Shown: positions 38,139 to 47,400 of the stretch, piece by piece
Position numbering within the stretch: the first letter of the stretch is position 1
How the letters are laid out: the number at the start of each line of letters is the position of its first letter
Origin: an uncultured Eubacteriales bacterium
Lineage (GTDB): Bacteria; Bacillota; Clostridia; Christensenellales; Aristaeellaceae
Length of the DNA: 59,155 nucleotides
Direction: 5' to 3'
NCBI GenBank assembly: GCA_902781095.1
Contig: CACZHW010000015.1
Location: forward strand, 1 to 59,155
Notes under the pieces: generated by a model
The model's database searches: none
The model's input: only the letters and a program-made list of their open reading frames with translations
Told to the model about the DNA's origin: nothing
Translations under genes and position numbers: made by a program

Positions 38139-38163
38139 GCCCGCCTCCCCAGGGGAGACGGGC
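38139..38163 (-). terminator. Hairpin between pcp and the DUF979 gene
   Basis: 12-base arms GCCCGTCTCCCC/GGGGAGGCGGGC (leftward strand, one G-U pair) in the 60-bp gap. Its place just upstream of the DUF979 stop in operon order is unusual: the order of transcription is DUF969, DUF979, hairpin, pcp. It may tune pcp expression. Confidence 0.5.
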
Positions 38164-38179
38164 AGGTTCAAAGACGGGA

Positions 38180-39121
38180 TCAGAAAGCGAAGAAGTACAT
38201 GAGCGCGATGTGGATGACCAGCATGATGATGGCCACCGGCAGCTGGCTCTTGATGATGGCGTACTTGTCCTTCACTTCCAGCAGGGCGGCGGGCATGATG
38301 TTGAAGTTAGCCGCCATGGGCGTGCACAGCGTGCCGCAGTAGCCGGCCGTCAGGCCCAGCGCGCCGACGACAACGGGGTTTGCGCCCTGTGCGATAAGGA
38401 AGGGGATGCCGATGCCTACGGTGATGACGGAGAACGCCGCGAAGCCGTTGCCCATGATGATGGTGAACAGCGCCATGGCGATGCAGTAGACGGCGCAGGC
38501 GATGAGCTTGCTGCCTTCGGGAATGATGGCGCTGACGCCGTTGGCGATGACCGTGCCGACGCCGGCCGCGGTGAACAGAGCGCCCAGGGCGGAGAGCAGC
38601 TGCGGCAGGATGCCGATGGGGCCGACGTTGTCCATGAGGCGCGTGCCGTCCTTGACGATGTAGGCGGGGTTCGCCTTGAAGAGGACGAGCGCCACGATGA
38701 GGGCGATGACGCTGGAGACGCCGATGGCGTTATTGGCCGTCAGCCAGTTGAGGCTGGGGACGGAGCCGCCCAGGGTGGCCGCCACGACGGCGACAAGGGC
38801 CAGGCACAGCGCCGGGATGAAGACCTTGTAGCCGAGCTTGTCGGCAGAGGCGCGGACGGCCTTGGGATCGGGCACGTCGTTCGCGCTCTGGCGGACGCCG
38901 TTGATTGCGGTCAGCACAGCCAGGGCGATGACGCAGAGGCCGGTGATCCACTTGGGCAGGTAGTTGCCCAGGATGAAGGTGAAAGCCAGCACGAACCAGA
39001 AGGCCGCGGTGGTTTCCTTCTTCTGTGCGCCGGGATCGCGGAGGGCCTTGACGCCCACAAGCGCGAAGACCAGGCCGATGAGGGTATAGAAGAATTCAGC
39101 AACGATCTGTGCAGGTGTCAT
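38180..39121 (-). CDS. DUF979 membrane protein
   Basis: 313 residues with about nine hydrophobic segments. The protein matches the DUF979 family, seen next to DUF969 in many bacteria; the conserved end [36 protein letters not shown] is clear. The pair is thought to be a two-part transporter but the substrate is not settled. The ATG at 39121 is preferred (GGGAGG 9 bases upstream) over a GTG at 39127. Its start lies 2 bp past the DUF969 stop. Confidence 0.9.
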   Translation of the reverse strand: MTPAQIVAEFFYTLIGLVFALVGVKALRDPGAQKKETTAAFWFVLAFTFILGNYLPKWITGLCVIALAVLTAINGVRQSANDVPDPKAVRASADKLGYKVFIPALCLALVAVVAATLGGSVPSLNWLTANNAIGVSSVIALIVALVLFKANPAYIVKDGTRLMDNVGPIGILPQLLSALGALFTAAGVGTVIANGVSAIIPEGSKLIACAVYCIAMALFTIIMGNGFAAFSVITVGIGIPFLIAQGANPVVVGALGLTAGYCGTLCTPMAANFNIMPAALLEVKDKYAIIKSQLPVAIIMLVIHIALMYFFAF

Positions 39122-39123
39122 AC

Positions 39124-39801
39124 TCACTTGCCTCCCTTCGCCATTTTTTCAAGCTTCGCATCCAGCGTCAGGTTGCGCCAGGCGCCGACGATCACGCTGA
39201 TGACAGCGATCGGGATGGACCACTGCGCGATCTGCAGCGCGGTGACATCCAGGCCCTGAGCGGTCAGGGTGGAGACGATCAGCAGGGTGCCGGAAGCGCC
39301 CATGAAGCAGTTCTGCGCGTAGAAGTTGCCGTAGTTCTCGGCAGCCGCGCTGGCGCCGCGGATGACATCGCTGGTGGCGTCGCTGATCTCGCCGTACTTG
39401 GCCATGGCAGCGCCCTCAGCCATGGGCACCACGACAGGACGGACGAACTGCGGATGGCCGCCCAGACGGACGGAGAACGCAGCAGCCAGCGTACGGATGG
39501 CCTGGTAGATCAGGATGACGCGGCCGGTCGTCGCGTTCTTGATCGAGCGGATAAAGTCGATGGCCTTCTCCTTCAGGCCGAAGCGCTCGCAGATGCCGAT
39601 GCAGGGGAGCGTCAGCACGAACAGGGTCGCCGTGCGGTTGGTGATGAAGGATGCGCCGAGGGTTTCCAGGATGGCCAGCGGCGTCATGCCGGCGACGAGA
39701 CCGGTCACCACGCCCGCCACGACCACCGTCGCGATCGTGTCCAGCTTCAGCGCGAAGCCGATGACGACGATCAGGACGCCGATGAGTTTCAGGATTTCCA
39801 T
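39124..39801 (-). CDS. DUF969 membrane protein
   Basis: 225 residues, about six hydrophobic segments. It fits DUF969 by FALKLDTIATVVVAGVVTGLVAG, RLGGHPQFVRPVVVPMAEGAA and the mid-protein NYGNFYAQNCFMGASGTLLIV. It pairs with DUF979 in the same operon; together with pcp the likely cargo is 5-oxoproline or a related small acid (inference from context). ATG 39801 with RBS GAGGAGGGAAAGAT. Confidence 0.9.
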   Translation of the reverse strand: MEILKLIGVLIVVIGFALKLDTIATVVVAGVVTGLVAGMTPLAILETLGASFITNRTATLFVLTLPCIGICERFGLKEKAIDFIRSIKNATTGRVILIYQAIRTLAAAFSVRLGGHPQFVRPVVVPMAEGAAMAKYGEISDATSDVIRGASAAAENYGNFYAQNCFMGASGTLLIVSTLTAQGLDVTALQIAQWSIPIAVISVIVGAWRNLTLDAKLEKMAKGGK

Positions 39802-39827
39802 ATCTTTCCCTCCTCTATGTATTTGAT

Positions 39828-40220
39828 TCAAACCTGCTTCTCGCAGGATGGATCCACGACAAAGGCGCTCTCCAGAACGCGGGTGATGACGCGGCGGGTC
39901 TCCTTTTCGTCCTTCCCCGTCAGGCGCATGAGCTCTTCCAGCGTCCACTGAGGCTGCCGCGCCAGCTTCGGCGGGTAGACGCGCAGCTCCCGCAGCAGCT
40001 GCAGAGGCACCAGCGTAAGCAGGATGAGCGGGATGCTGACGAGCACGCGCCAGAGATCGAAGTACACGCCGAAGACGCCGCCCTTGAAACACAGGATGAT
40101 GAGGATGGCGGCGAGCAGAACGCTGGCCAGCGCGGTGTAAAACATGATGTCCAGCCCGTTCGCCTTCGGCCGCACGATGCGGATGGGCGAACTGAAATCG
40201 TATTCTGCAGGCTTACGCAT
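39828..40220 (-). CDS. Small two-helix membrane protein, first gene of the pcp operon
   Basis: 130 residues; two hydrophobic segments at about 27-48 and 56-78 flanked by positive N-terminal residues (RPKANG). A basic C-terminal region contains an HTH-like stretch (WTLEELMRLTGKDEKETRRVITRVLE). No family recognised. RBS GAGGGAAATC precedes the ATG at 40220. It could be a membrane-tied regulator or an accessory subunit of the DUF969/979 transporter. Confidence 0.7.
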   Translation of the reverse strand: MRKPAEYDFSSPIRIVRPKANGLDIMFYTALASVLLAAILIILCFKGGVFGVYFDLWRVLVSIPLILLTLVPLQLLRELRVYPPKLARQPQWTLEELMRLTGKDEKETRRVITRVLESAFVVDPSCEKQV

Positions 40221-40252
40221 GATTTCCCTCGTAAATTGGTGAATTTGCAGTA

Positions 40253-40281
40253 ATTCTAGCACTTTGTCTGAAAACAGTCAA
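40253..40281 (-). promoter_or_regulatory. Promoter of the DUF969-DUF979-pcp operon
   Basis: Leftward -35 TTGACT (40276-40281), 17-bp spacer, -10 TAGAAT (40253-40258). Confidence 0.8.
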
Positions 40282-40298
40282 GTTACGGTCTGTGTGCC

Positions 40299-40327
40299 TT
40301 GAATTTGAAAAAAAGCTGTCCTATAAT
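40299..40327 (+). promoter_or_regulatory. Promoter of the aminopeptidase-like gene
   Basis: -35 TTGAAT (40299-40304), 17-bp spacer, -10 TATAAT (40322-40327). The two divergent promoters are back to back with 17 bases between their -35 boxes, so one regulator could control both. Confidence 0.78.
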
Positions 40328-40357
40328 GGTTTCCGACTATGGAAGGGGCATGCGGAA

Positions 40358-41323
40358 ATGGACATACAGACGGGGGTTTCCATCATTCTCAACCGGTGGC
40401 TGGGCGTCAGGCGAGACGATCTGATCCTGCTGATCACCGATGAAACGCACGGCCGGGAGACGGAGGCCTTCGAGCGCTGGGCCCGGGGAGCAGACGCGGT
40501 GCTCAAGACGGTGGTGCTGCCGCAGAACGCCGTGCAGAACGGCGCCGTCATCGAGGCGCAGGCGCCGCTGATGAAGCGGGCGAACGCCATCATCGGCGCG
40601 ACGGACTACTCCTTCATCACCACCAGGGCCGTGACGGAAGCGGTGCACGCGGGGGCGCGGTTCGTATCCCTGCCGCTCTCGTGCGCGGACGGGACCAGCC
40701 TGCTGGAAAACGAGTTTATCGGCATGGACCCGGCGTGGACGCGGCACACCGGCGCCCGGATCCTGCGGGTGCTGAACCCGGCGCAGGAGATCCGCGTGAC
40801 GACGAAGGCGGGCACGGACCTGCGCTTCCGCAAGCGGAACCGGACGGGCGGGTGCTATTCCGGGCAGGCGGAACGGCGCGGCTTCGTCAGCTCCGCGAGC
40901 TTTGAGGTCTACATCCCCATCGAGGAACGGGAGACGGAGGGTCGGCTGGTGCTCGACGGTTCGCTGGGTTACCTGGGGCTCGTGTCCCGGCCGGTTGACA
41001 TCACCTTTTCGGGCGGGCGCCTGCAAGCGGACGTGTACTCGCCGGACGGCAGGATGCTGATGGACTACATCGAGAGCTTCGAAAGCGGCAACATGTATTA
41101 CGCGGCGGAATTCGGCATCGGGCTCAACACGATTTCCCGCTGCCGCGGCGTTTCCTATATCGAAGACGAGAGCACCTACCGCACCTTCCACATCGGCCTG
41201 GGGCGCAACATCACCCTGGGCGGCGTGCAGGAGGCCGCGGGGCATTTCGATATCGTCACCCACCTGCCGACCATCACGGCGGACGGCACGGTCATCATGA
41301 AGGACGGAGAGGTCGCGGTATAA
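40358..41323 (+). CDS. Aminopeptidase T (M29)-like metalloenzyme
   Basis: 321 residues resembling the aminopeptidase T (M29)/NicX superfamily. Marks include an N-terminal DDLILLITDETHG, FVSLPLSCADGTSLLENEF and the C-terminal metal-binding-like EFGIGLNTISRCRG, YRTFHIGLGRN and AAGHFDIVTHLPTI. These enzymes are either peptidases or ring-opening dioxygenases. The ATG at 40358 fits the promoter (about 24-base leader); the longer frame to 40292 would start before the promoter. Divergent from the pcp operon, so a role in peptide or pyroglutamyl-peptide use is likely. Confidence 0.78.
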   Translation: MDIQTGVSIILNRWLGVRRDDLILLITDETHGRETEAFERWARGADAVLKTVVLPQNAVQNGAVIEAQAPLMKRANAIIGATDYSFITTRAVTEAVHAGARFVSLPLSCADGTSLLENEFIGMDPAWTRHTGARILRVLNPAQEIRVTTKAGTDLRFRKRNRTGGCYSGQAERRGFVSSASFEVYIPIEERETEGRLVLDGSLGYLGLVSRPVDITFSGGRLQADVYSPDGRMLMDYIESFESGNMYYAAEFGIGLNTISRCRGVSYIEDESTYRTFHIGLGRNITLGGVQEAAGHFDIVTHLPTITADGTVIMKDGEVAV

Positions 41324-41337
41324 GCGGCCTCTCCGGT

Positions 41338-41931
41338 TTATTGGCCTGCGCCAGCTTTAATCGCGGCGGGCAGGGTGCTTTTGACGTAATCCTCGAAATA
41401 AAGCAGATAAGGGTGGGTTTTGTCCGTCTGCCAGTCGAGCTGGTCACGCAGCAGGGAAATGAGCAGGCCGGCCAGCGCTTCGGTATACAGCTCGTTGAGA
41501 AAGGTCTTGTACCCTTCATCAACAAGGATGCCGAGCTTCTCTGCGTAGCTGTCGATAGCACGGCTGATGATAGGGCGGATGTCATCGTAGAGGAAGCGGC
41601 GCAGACCGTCACGGCCCGTAGCATCGTATGCGCAGTTGAGGATGTGCCGATTGGACTGAACGTATTTGACGATGAACTGCACGACTTCCGGAAAATCCAT
41701 CAGCAGATCGTAATTCTGGATTATTTTAACGGTTTCCTGCTCAAACATCCAGCGGACAAGCGCGAAGATGTCTTCAAAATGATAATAGAAGGTCTTCCGG
41801 TTGAGGCCGGTTTCAGCCATGATGTCGCTTACCGTAATGCGGGAAAGCGGCTTTTTTTCCATCTGTCTGCGAAGTGCGGAAGCCAGGAGCTCTTTCGTCC
41901 GCAGGGAAGAAACGGTATGTCCTGCCATCAT
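41338..41931 (-). CDS. TetR-family transcriptional regulator
   Basis: 197 residues: N-terminal TetR helix-turn-helix (about 10-57; ITVSDIMAETGLNRKTFYYHFEDIFALV) and a C-terminal all-helical ligand domain of the DhaS/TetR_C_7 type. RBS GGAGGGTAA precedes the ATG. It is divergent from the MMPL operon. A near-perfect 16-bp inverted repeat covers the -35 box of its own promoter, so it probably represses itself and the transporter operon. Confidence 0.9.
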   Translation of the reverse strand: MMAGHTVSSLRTKELLASALRRQMEKKPLSRITVSDIMAETGLNRKTFYYHFEDIFALVRWMFEQETVKIIQNYDLLMDFPEVVQFIVKYVQSNRHILNCAYDATGRDGLRRFLYDDIRPIISRAIDSYAEKLGILVDEGYKTFLNELYTEALAGLLISLLRDQLDWQTDKTHPYLLYFEDYVKSTLPAAIKAGAGQ

Positions 41932-41950
41932 TTACCCTCCTTTGCCGGCC

Positions 41951-41979
41951 AGTATAGCCGCCGGGCGTATCTACGTCAA
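41951..41979 (-). promoter_or_regulatory. tetR promoter
   Basis: Leftward -35 TTGACG (41974-41979), 17-bp spacer, -10 TATACT (41951-41956). Confidence 0.78.
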
Positions 41980-41989
41980 CCGGCTGACG
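41974..41989. promoter_or_regulatory. Candidate TetR operator
   Basis: CGTCAACCGGCTGACG, an inverted repeat with one mismatched pair, overlaps the tetR -35 box in the 181-bp divergent region. A second small dyad (CCCACCTGTGGG) lies near 42040-42051. Confidence 0.6.
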
Positions 41990-42112
41990 CCTCTGGCGGA
42001 CGATGATGGTCAAATACGAGCCATCTGTCCGGTTTTTGCCCACCTGTGGGGATTTTGACCGTTTTCTCTTTTTGAAAAGGGGTGTAGGATTCCGCCTGCA
42101 TGGAGGGATGAT

Positions 42113-42415
42113 ATGCAAGAAATGGTTTACAGGGTAACCCTGCAGGCGCCGCTGGGAGAGCGGCTGGGAGAGCTTCGGCTGAACGTTGATGACGGCAACT
42201 GCGAAGGAACGCTGGATATCATGCGCTTTTCCAATAGAGTAAAGGGGACACTGGATGAGTGGGGGCATTGCCGCCTTACGGGACAGCTGCGCACCCTGCT
42301 TCACACGAGGAGCTTTGAAGGCGAGGGCATGCTGGGCGATACGGCGGACATCTGCCTTCACTGCGGCCCTATGAAGCTGACGGTATCGGGAAAGCGGGTG
42401 GCACAGGGTGCATAA
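42113..42415 (+). CDS. Small hypothetical protein, first gene of the MMPL operon
   Basis: 100 residues, no signal peptide or membrane segment. Probably a compact beta-rich fold (alternating MVYRVTLQAPLGERLGELRLNV; GPMKLTVSGKRV). No family recognised. RBS TGGAGGGATGAT precedes the ATG. The stop overlaps the MMPL GTG start region by 8 bp, so translation is coupled. It might be a cytoplasmic regulator or assembly factor of the transporter. Confidence 0.75.
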   Translation: MQEMVYRVTLQAPLGERLGELRLNVDDGNCEGTLDIMRFSNRVKGTLDEWGHCRLTGQLRTLLHTRSFEGEGMLGDTADICLHCGPMKLTVSGKRVAQGA

Positions 42416-44471
42416 ACTGTATAGCGCCATCGTGCAAAGACGCAGGAGAGTGATGGCGCTTTACGCCATCATCGTGGCGGTTTGCCTTGTGTTTTGGACG
42501 CAGGTCCGCGTGGATTACGACATCATCGATTACCTGCCGGATACGGCGGCCTCTACTGTCGCTATCGACACGCTGCGAGAGGAGTACGAAGGCGGCATTC
42601 CCAACTGCCGCGTTATGATCCGGGATACCGATGTTCCGGGTGCGCTGCGCTATAAAGAAGCGCTGCGCGGGATCGACGGGGTGACGGATGTCTCCTGGCT
42701 GGATGATGCGGCAGACATGGACGTTCCCTTGGAAACGCTGCCGAAGGACACGCTTGAAACATACTACAAAGACGGAAACGCGCTGTTCTCGGTCACTATC
42801 GCGGAGGATGACCGCCGCGTTCAGACCATCGCCGACATTCGCGCGCTGGTGGGGGATGACAACTGCGTAGTCGGCTCCACGGTTGAGATTGCGGATTCAG
42901 TGACGCAGACGGTCAGCCAGGTCCGCATCGTTGCGATTATCGCCGTGCTGTATGTGTTCTTTATCCTAACACTGACGACGAATTCTTTCGCGGAGCCCTT
43001 CCTGGTCCTCATCTCCATCGGCATCGCAATCGTCATTAACAGCGGCACAAACCTCATCTTCGGTACGATCTCCTTCGTCAGCAATGCGGCCGGGGCAGTT
43101 CTGCAGCTGGCGGTTTCGCTGGACTATTCGGTCTTCCTCATCCACAGCTTCGAGGATGCGCTGAAGGAAACGGATGACAAGCAGGAGGCTATGGTGCAGG
43201 CACTTTGCCGTTCCACCGTCTCCATCCTGTCCAGCGGCCTTACCACGGTCATCGGCTTTCTGGCGCTGTGCATGATGCGCTTCCGGATCGGGCCGGACAT
43301 GGGACTGGTGCTGGCCAAGGGCGTCTTCTTCAGTCTGTTGACGGTCTTCACCTTCTCTCCGGCGCTGGTTCTGACTTTCTATGACAGGATGGTGAAGACG
43401 CGGCACCGGATGCTGGTGCCCTCTTTTGATCGGTTTGCCCGGATCAGCCTGAGGTTCATGATTCCGATGGTGCTGATCTTCTCGATCATTGTCGGGCCGG
43501 CCTTCCTGGCTTCCCGGCAGTGCAAGTACTACTACGGCGCTTCCCACATCTTTGGGCTCAACACACAGCTGGGGCGCGACAAGCAGGAGGTGGAGACCAT
43601 CTTCGGCAAGCGCGACACCTATGTACTGATGGTGCCGCGCGGAGACTTTGTGACAGAGAAGAAGCTGTCTGACGAGCTGAAGTCGATCCGCCAGGTCAAG
43701 AGCATCCTTTCCTATGTGGACAACGCAGGTGAGACTATCCCGACGGACTACGTGCCGGAGGGGACGCGCGCCAAGCTTCTTTCGCCGCATTACAGCCGCC
43801 TCGTCATCACGGTGGAGGAGGAGGTGGAGGGAGACGACGCCTTCGCTCTCGTAGAGCAGATCCGCGCTGCAGCGGAGGCTTTTTATCCGGGCGCCTGGCA
43901 CTTGGCCGGAACGGGTGTCAGCACAACGGATCTCCGCGACACAATCGTGCAGGATACCGTCCGTGTGAACGTCGTTTCTGTCGGTGCGGTTTTTATCACG
44001 CTGCTGTTCAGCTTCCACTCGCTTTCACTGCCGATCCTGCTCGTGGCTGCGATTGAGGGCGCGATTTTTATCAACATGGGGATCCCCTATTTCAAGGATC
44101 AGTATGTGTTCTACATGGCGTACCTCATCATCAGCTCCATTCAGTTGGGCGCTACGGTGGATTATGCCATCCTCTTTACCGACAACTATGTCACAAACCG
44201 TAAAACGATGCCTAAGCGGGCAGCGATCCACAAGACGGTCGAGGACTGTACGGTGAGCGTCATCACATCCGGCTCGGCGATCATCGTTGTAGGCTATTTG
44301 ATGGGCTATGTGTGCACACATGGACTCATCAGCCAGCTCGGCAGCTTCCTGGGGCGAGGGGCTGTCTGCTCGGTCATCATCGTGCTCTTTGCGCTGCCCG
44401 GCATGCTCTATCTCCTGGATGGAGTGATCCGGCGGACCACCAAAGGCGCAAACTTCGTGAAAGGAGCGTAA
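42408..44471 (+). CDS. MMPL/RND-family transporter
   Basis: 687 residues with the 12-helix RND plan: one helix near 17-33, a large extracytoplasmic loop (about 34-165), five helices, a second loop (about 355-500) and six more helices. Typical stretches are SNAAGAVLQLAVSLDYSVFLIHSFEDAL and QLGATVDYAILFTDNYV, which carry the acidic proton-relay residues. MMPL proteins export lipids or hydrophobic compounds. A GTG start at 42408 keeps the usual basic tail before helix 1. The next gene encodes a secreted heptad-repeat partner protein. Confidence 0.93.
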   Translation: MHKLYSAIVQRRRRVMALYAIIVAVCLVFWTQVRVDYDIIDYLPDTAASTVAIDTLREEYEGGIPNCRVMIRDTDVPGALRYKEALRGIDGVTDVSWLDDAADMDVPLETLPKDTLETYYKDGNALFSVTIAEDDRRVQTIADIRALVGDDNCVVGSTVEIADSVTQTVSQVRIVAIIAVLYVFFILTLTTNSFAEPFLVLISIGIAIVINSGTNLIFGTISFVSNAAGAVLQLAVSLDYSVFLIHSFEDALKETDDKQEAMVQALCRSTVSILSSGLTTVIGFLALCMMRFRIGPDMGLVLAKGVFFSLLTVFTFSPALVLTFYDRMVKTRHRMLVPSFDRFARISLRFMIPMVLIFSIIVGPAFLASRQCKYYYGASHIFGLNTQLGRDKQEVETIFGKRDTYVLMVPRGDFVTEKKLSDELKSIRQVKSILSYVDNAGETIPTDYVPEGTRAKLLSPHYSRLVITVEEEVEGDDAFALVEQIRAAAEAFYPGAWHLAGTGVSTTDLRDTIVQDTVRVNVVSVGAVFITLLFSFHSLSLPILLVAAIEGAIFINMGIPYFKDQYVFYMAYLIISSIQLGATVDYAILFTDNYVTNRKTMPKRAAIHKTVEDCTVSVITSGSAIIVVGYLMGYVCTHGLISQLGSFLGRGAVCSVIIVLFALPGMLYLLDGVIRRTTKGANFVKGA

Positions 44472-44475
44472 GAAT

Positions 44476-47400
44476 ATGAAAAATGCTTTGAAGAGGGCGC
44501 TCTGCAGCCTGCTGAGTCTGTGCTTTGCGCTGGGCGGCCTGCCCGCCGCCCTGGCGGAGGAAAAGAACAAAGAGGAGGTCATCTACACCGTTCTTAATTC
44601 TTCGGGAGAGGTGGACGGCGTATATGCGGTCAACATCTTCCCTGCGGGCGAGGTGGTGGACTACGGTGACTATTCATCCGTCAAGATGCTGAACACGGAA
44701 GACGACATCCGCTACGAGGACGGCGAGGTCTCCTTCGCGAGCGATGCTGAGCGCGTCTACTATCAGGGCGATCTGAAGGAAGCGGTGATGCCCTGGCGCT
44801 TTACCGTCCGCTACTTCCTGGATGGGCAGGAGATGACCGCCGGTGAAATCGCAGGCCAAACCGGTCATGTGGAGATAAAGATCGGGATCGCCCACAATCC
44901 CGAGGATACGAGCACCTTCTTTGAGAGCCATGCCCTGCAGGTGACGGCCAAGCTGGACACGGATAAGTGCAAAAACATCACAACGGACGGCGCGACAGAA
45001 GCCAATGTGGGTAAAAAGCGCCAGCTGACGTGGATCATCCTGCCGAACACGGAGAAGACGCTGACCATCTCCGCGGACGCGACAGACTTTGAAATGGATC
45101 AGATCGACCTGAACGGCATTAAGATGAACCTGGACATCGGGGTGGAGGCGGACAGCTTCTCCGAGAAGACAGGGGAGCTGCAGGATGCGGCCATCGATTT
45201 TGATGAAGGCGCGGATAACCTGAAGGACGGCGCACTGGAGGCGTATGACGGCAGCGTACAGCTGCGGGACGGGGCGCAGAACCTGAGCGATGGCCTGGAT
45301 GAGCTGGCCGGCCACAATGAGGAGCTGCTGGATGGGGCGCGCAAGATTGTCAATACCGTGCTGGATACAGCCAACGAAGAGCTTGAGAAGAAGCGCGGCA
45401 GCTTCCGTAAGCTGGGCATTCAGCTGAATACGCTGACAGTGGACAATTACCACAGCGAGATCGACCGCCTGCAGCGGGAGACCCTCGCCAATCTCAGAGA
45501 CTATGTTTACCGGGAGGCCAATAAAAAGCTTTATAACGCGGTGTACGAGGCGGTGTACGCGGAGGTCGTCTCCCAAGTGAAAGAGGCGGCAGAGGAAAAG
45601 GTTCGTGCTGCGGTGACTGCGGAGGCTGAAAAGCAGGTTCGCGCCAAGGTGGAAGAAGCGGTGCGCACGGAGGTGCGCGGCAAGGTGGAGGAGGCCGTGC
45701 GCGCGCAGATCCGAAGCGCCATCACCGCGCCGGACGCGGAGATCATCGACAAAAAAGTCGAAGAGCAAATGGCTTCCGAAGAGGTGCGCGCAAAGATAGA
45801 AGCGGAAACAGCTGCGCAGCTTGCCTCCCAGGAGGTGCAGTCGCAGATTGACGCTATGATCTGCGCCGAAGCGGAGCCGAAGGTAACCGCTGCTGTCCGC
45901 TCGGCGGTGGAGGACGAGGTGCGCGCACAGTACAGTCAGAGTATCCGCACCGAGGTAACGGCAGCTGTCCGCTCGATAGTGGAGCAGGAGGCGGAAAGGC
46001 GGCGCGCGGAGATCCGGGCACAGATCCTTGCCGGCCTGCAGTCGGAAGAGACGCCTGAGCCGGAAGAAACACCGGAACCGGAAGAGACGCCTGAACCAGA
46101 TGAGACTTCCGAACCGGATGAAACGGAAGATCCCGAGGAAACGGAAGAAACACCGGAACCGACAGAACCTGCCGGGCCTGATGAGACGGAGAACCCAGAG
46201 GAGACGGATAAGCCCAAAGAGCCTGACGGGACGCCGGAACCTGACGCTTCGGAGAGCCCGGAAGAAGAGCGGGACAATACGCCTGCGCAGGAAGGGACGA
46301 CCCAAACGGAGACAGAAAAAACACCCGATCCGGAGCAGACGGAGGAGCCGCGGAAGGGTGAGGGCGCTTCCCAAGGGGAAGGCGATGACCGTCAGGAGCA
46401 TCAGGAAAGCCCGGATGACGGCAAGAGAGAAGCCGGACAGGAAGAGAGAAAGAATCAACCCCAGGAACCTGTGAAGCAAGAAGAAGTTCCGAAAAAGGAA
46501 GAAACACCCAAGCAGGAAGATGCTCCGAAGAAGGAAGAGACGCCCAAACAGGAAGACGCTCCGAAGAAGGAAGAGACACCCAAACAGAAAGAAGCGCCCA
46601 GGCAGGAGGAAGCAGCTGGACGGGACGAGGAACCTGCACAGGCAGACGAGCCGCAGGAATCCGCCTTCGTTTCCTTGATCGGAAGGCTGTTTGCGAGCGC
46701 GCGGGCTGAAGGCCTGACGGATGAGGAGATCGAAGCGCTGGTCGATGAGCAGATCACAAAGCTCGTCGACAGCCAGATGCAGAGCGCGGATGTGAAGGCA
46801 GAGATCGACCGGCAGACAGAAGCGATGATGCAGCAAAAGGCCGGAGAGATGCAGGCGGCTGTTGACGCCGCGATGGGCAGTGATTCGGTAAAGGCGCGGA
46901 TCGAAAGCGAGATAGCTGCGCAGGTGGCTGATGCGGACAACCGCGCGAAAGCGGAGGCAGTCGTGCGCGGCAAGGTAGAGGAGGCGGCTGAGGCAGAGGT
47001 GCGCGGACTGGTACTTTCTGCCCTTGGCGCGCTGACGGACGAGCAGATTGAGGCGCTTATTGATCAGCAGATGAAGGATGAGACGATCGAGGCGAAGCTT
47101 GAGGCCGCGTATGCGCAGCAGATGAAGTCGGATGACGTCCTGGAAGCCATCAGCAGCAACACGAAGGAGCAGATGGCAGGTGACGAGGTCAAAGCGCTGA
47201 TCGAAAAGAATGTGAAGGAACAGCTTTCTCTGAATACGACAAAACAGATGATCAACAAGACGATCGGGGAGCAGATGGAAAGCGAAAAGGTGCAGAAGAT
47301 CATCGACGAGAACATTGAGGAGCAGAAGCACGGCAGCGAGTACCTGGGTGGCATCGCCAGGGCGCTGCGGGAGAACGGAGAGGACGGCGAGGCATATCAG

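Noticed and set aside
38101..38180. Hairpin as the end of the DUF969-DUF979 transcript with pcp separate
   Set aside because: No promoter was seen before pcp in the 61-bp gap, so pcp is more likely in the same transcript.
46045..46599. CRISPR-like repeats
   Set aside because: The tandem repeats are contiguous, in frame and coding; no unique spacers are present. No CRISPR array was seen anywhere else.
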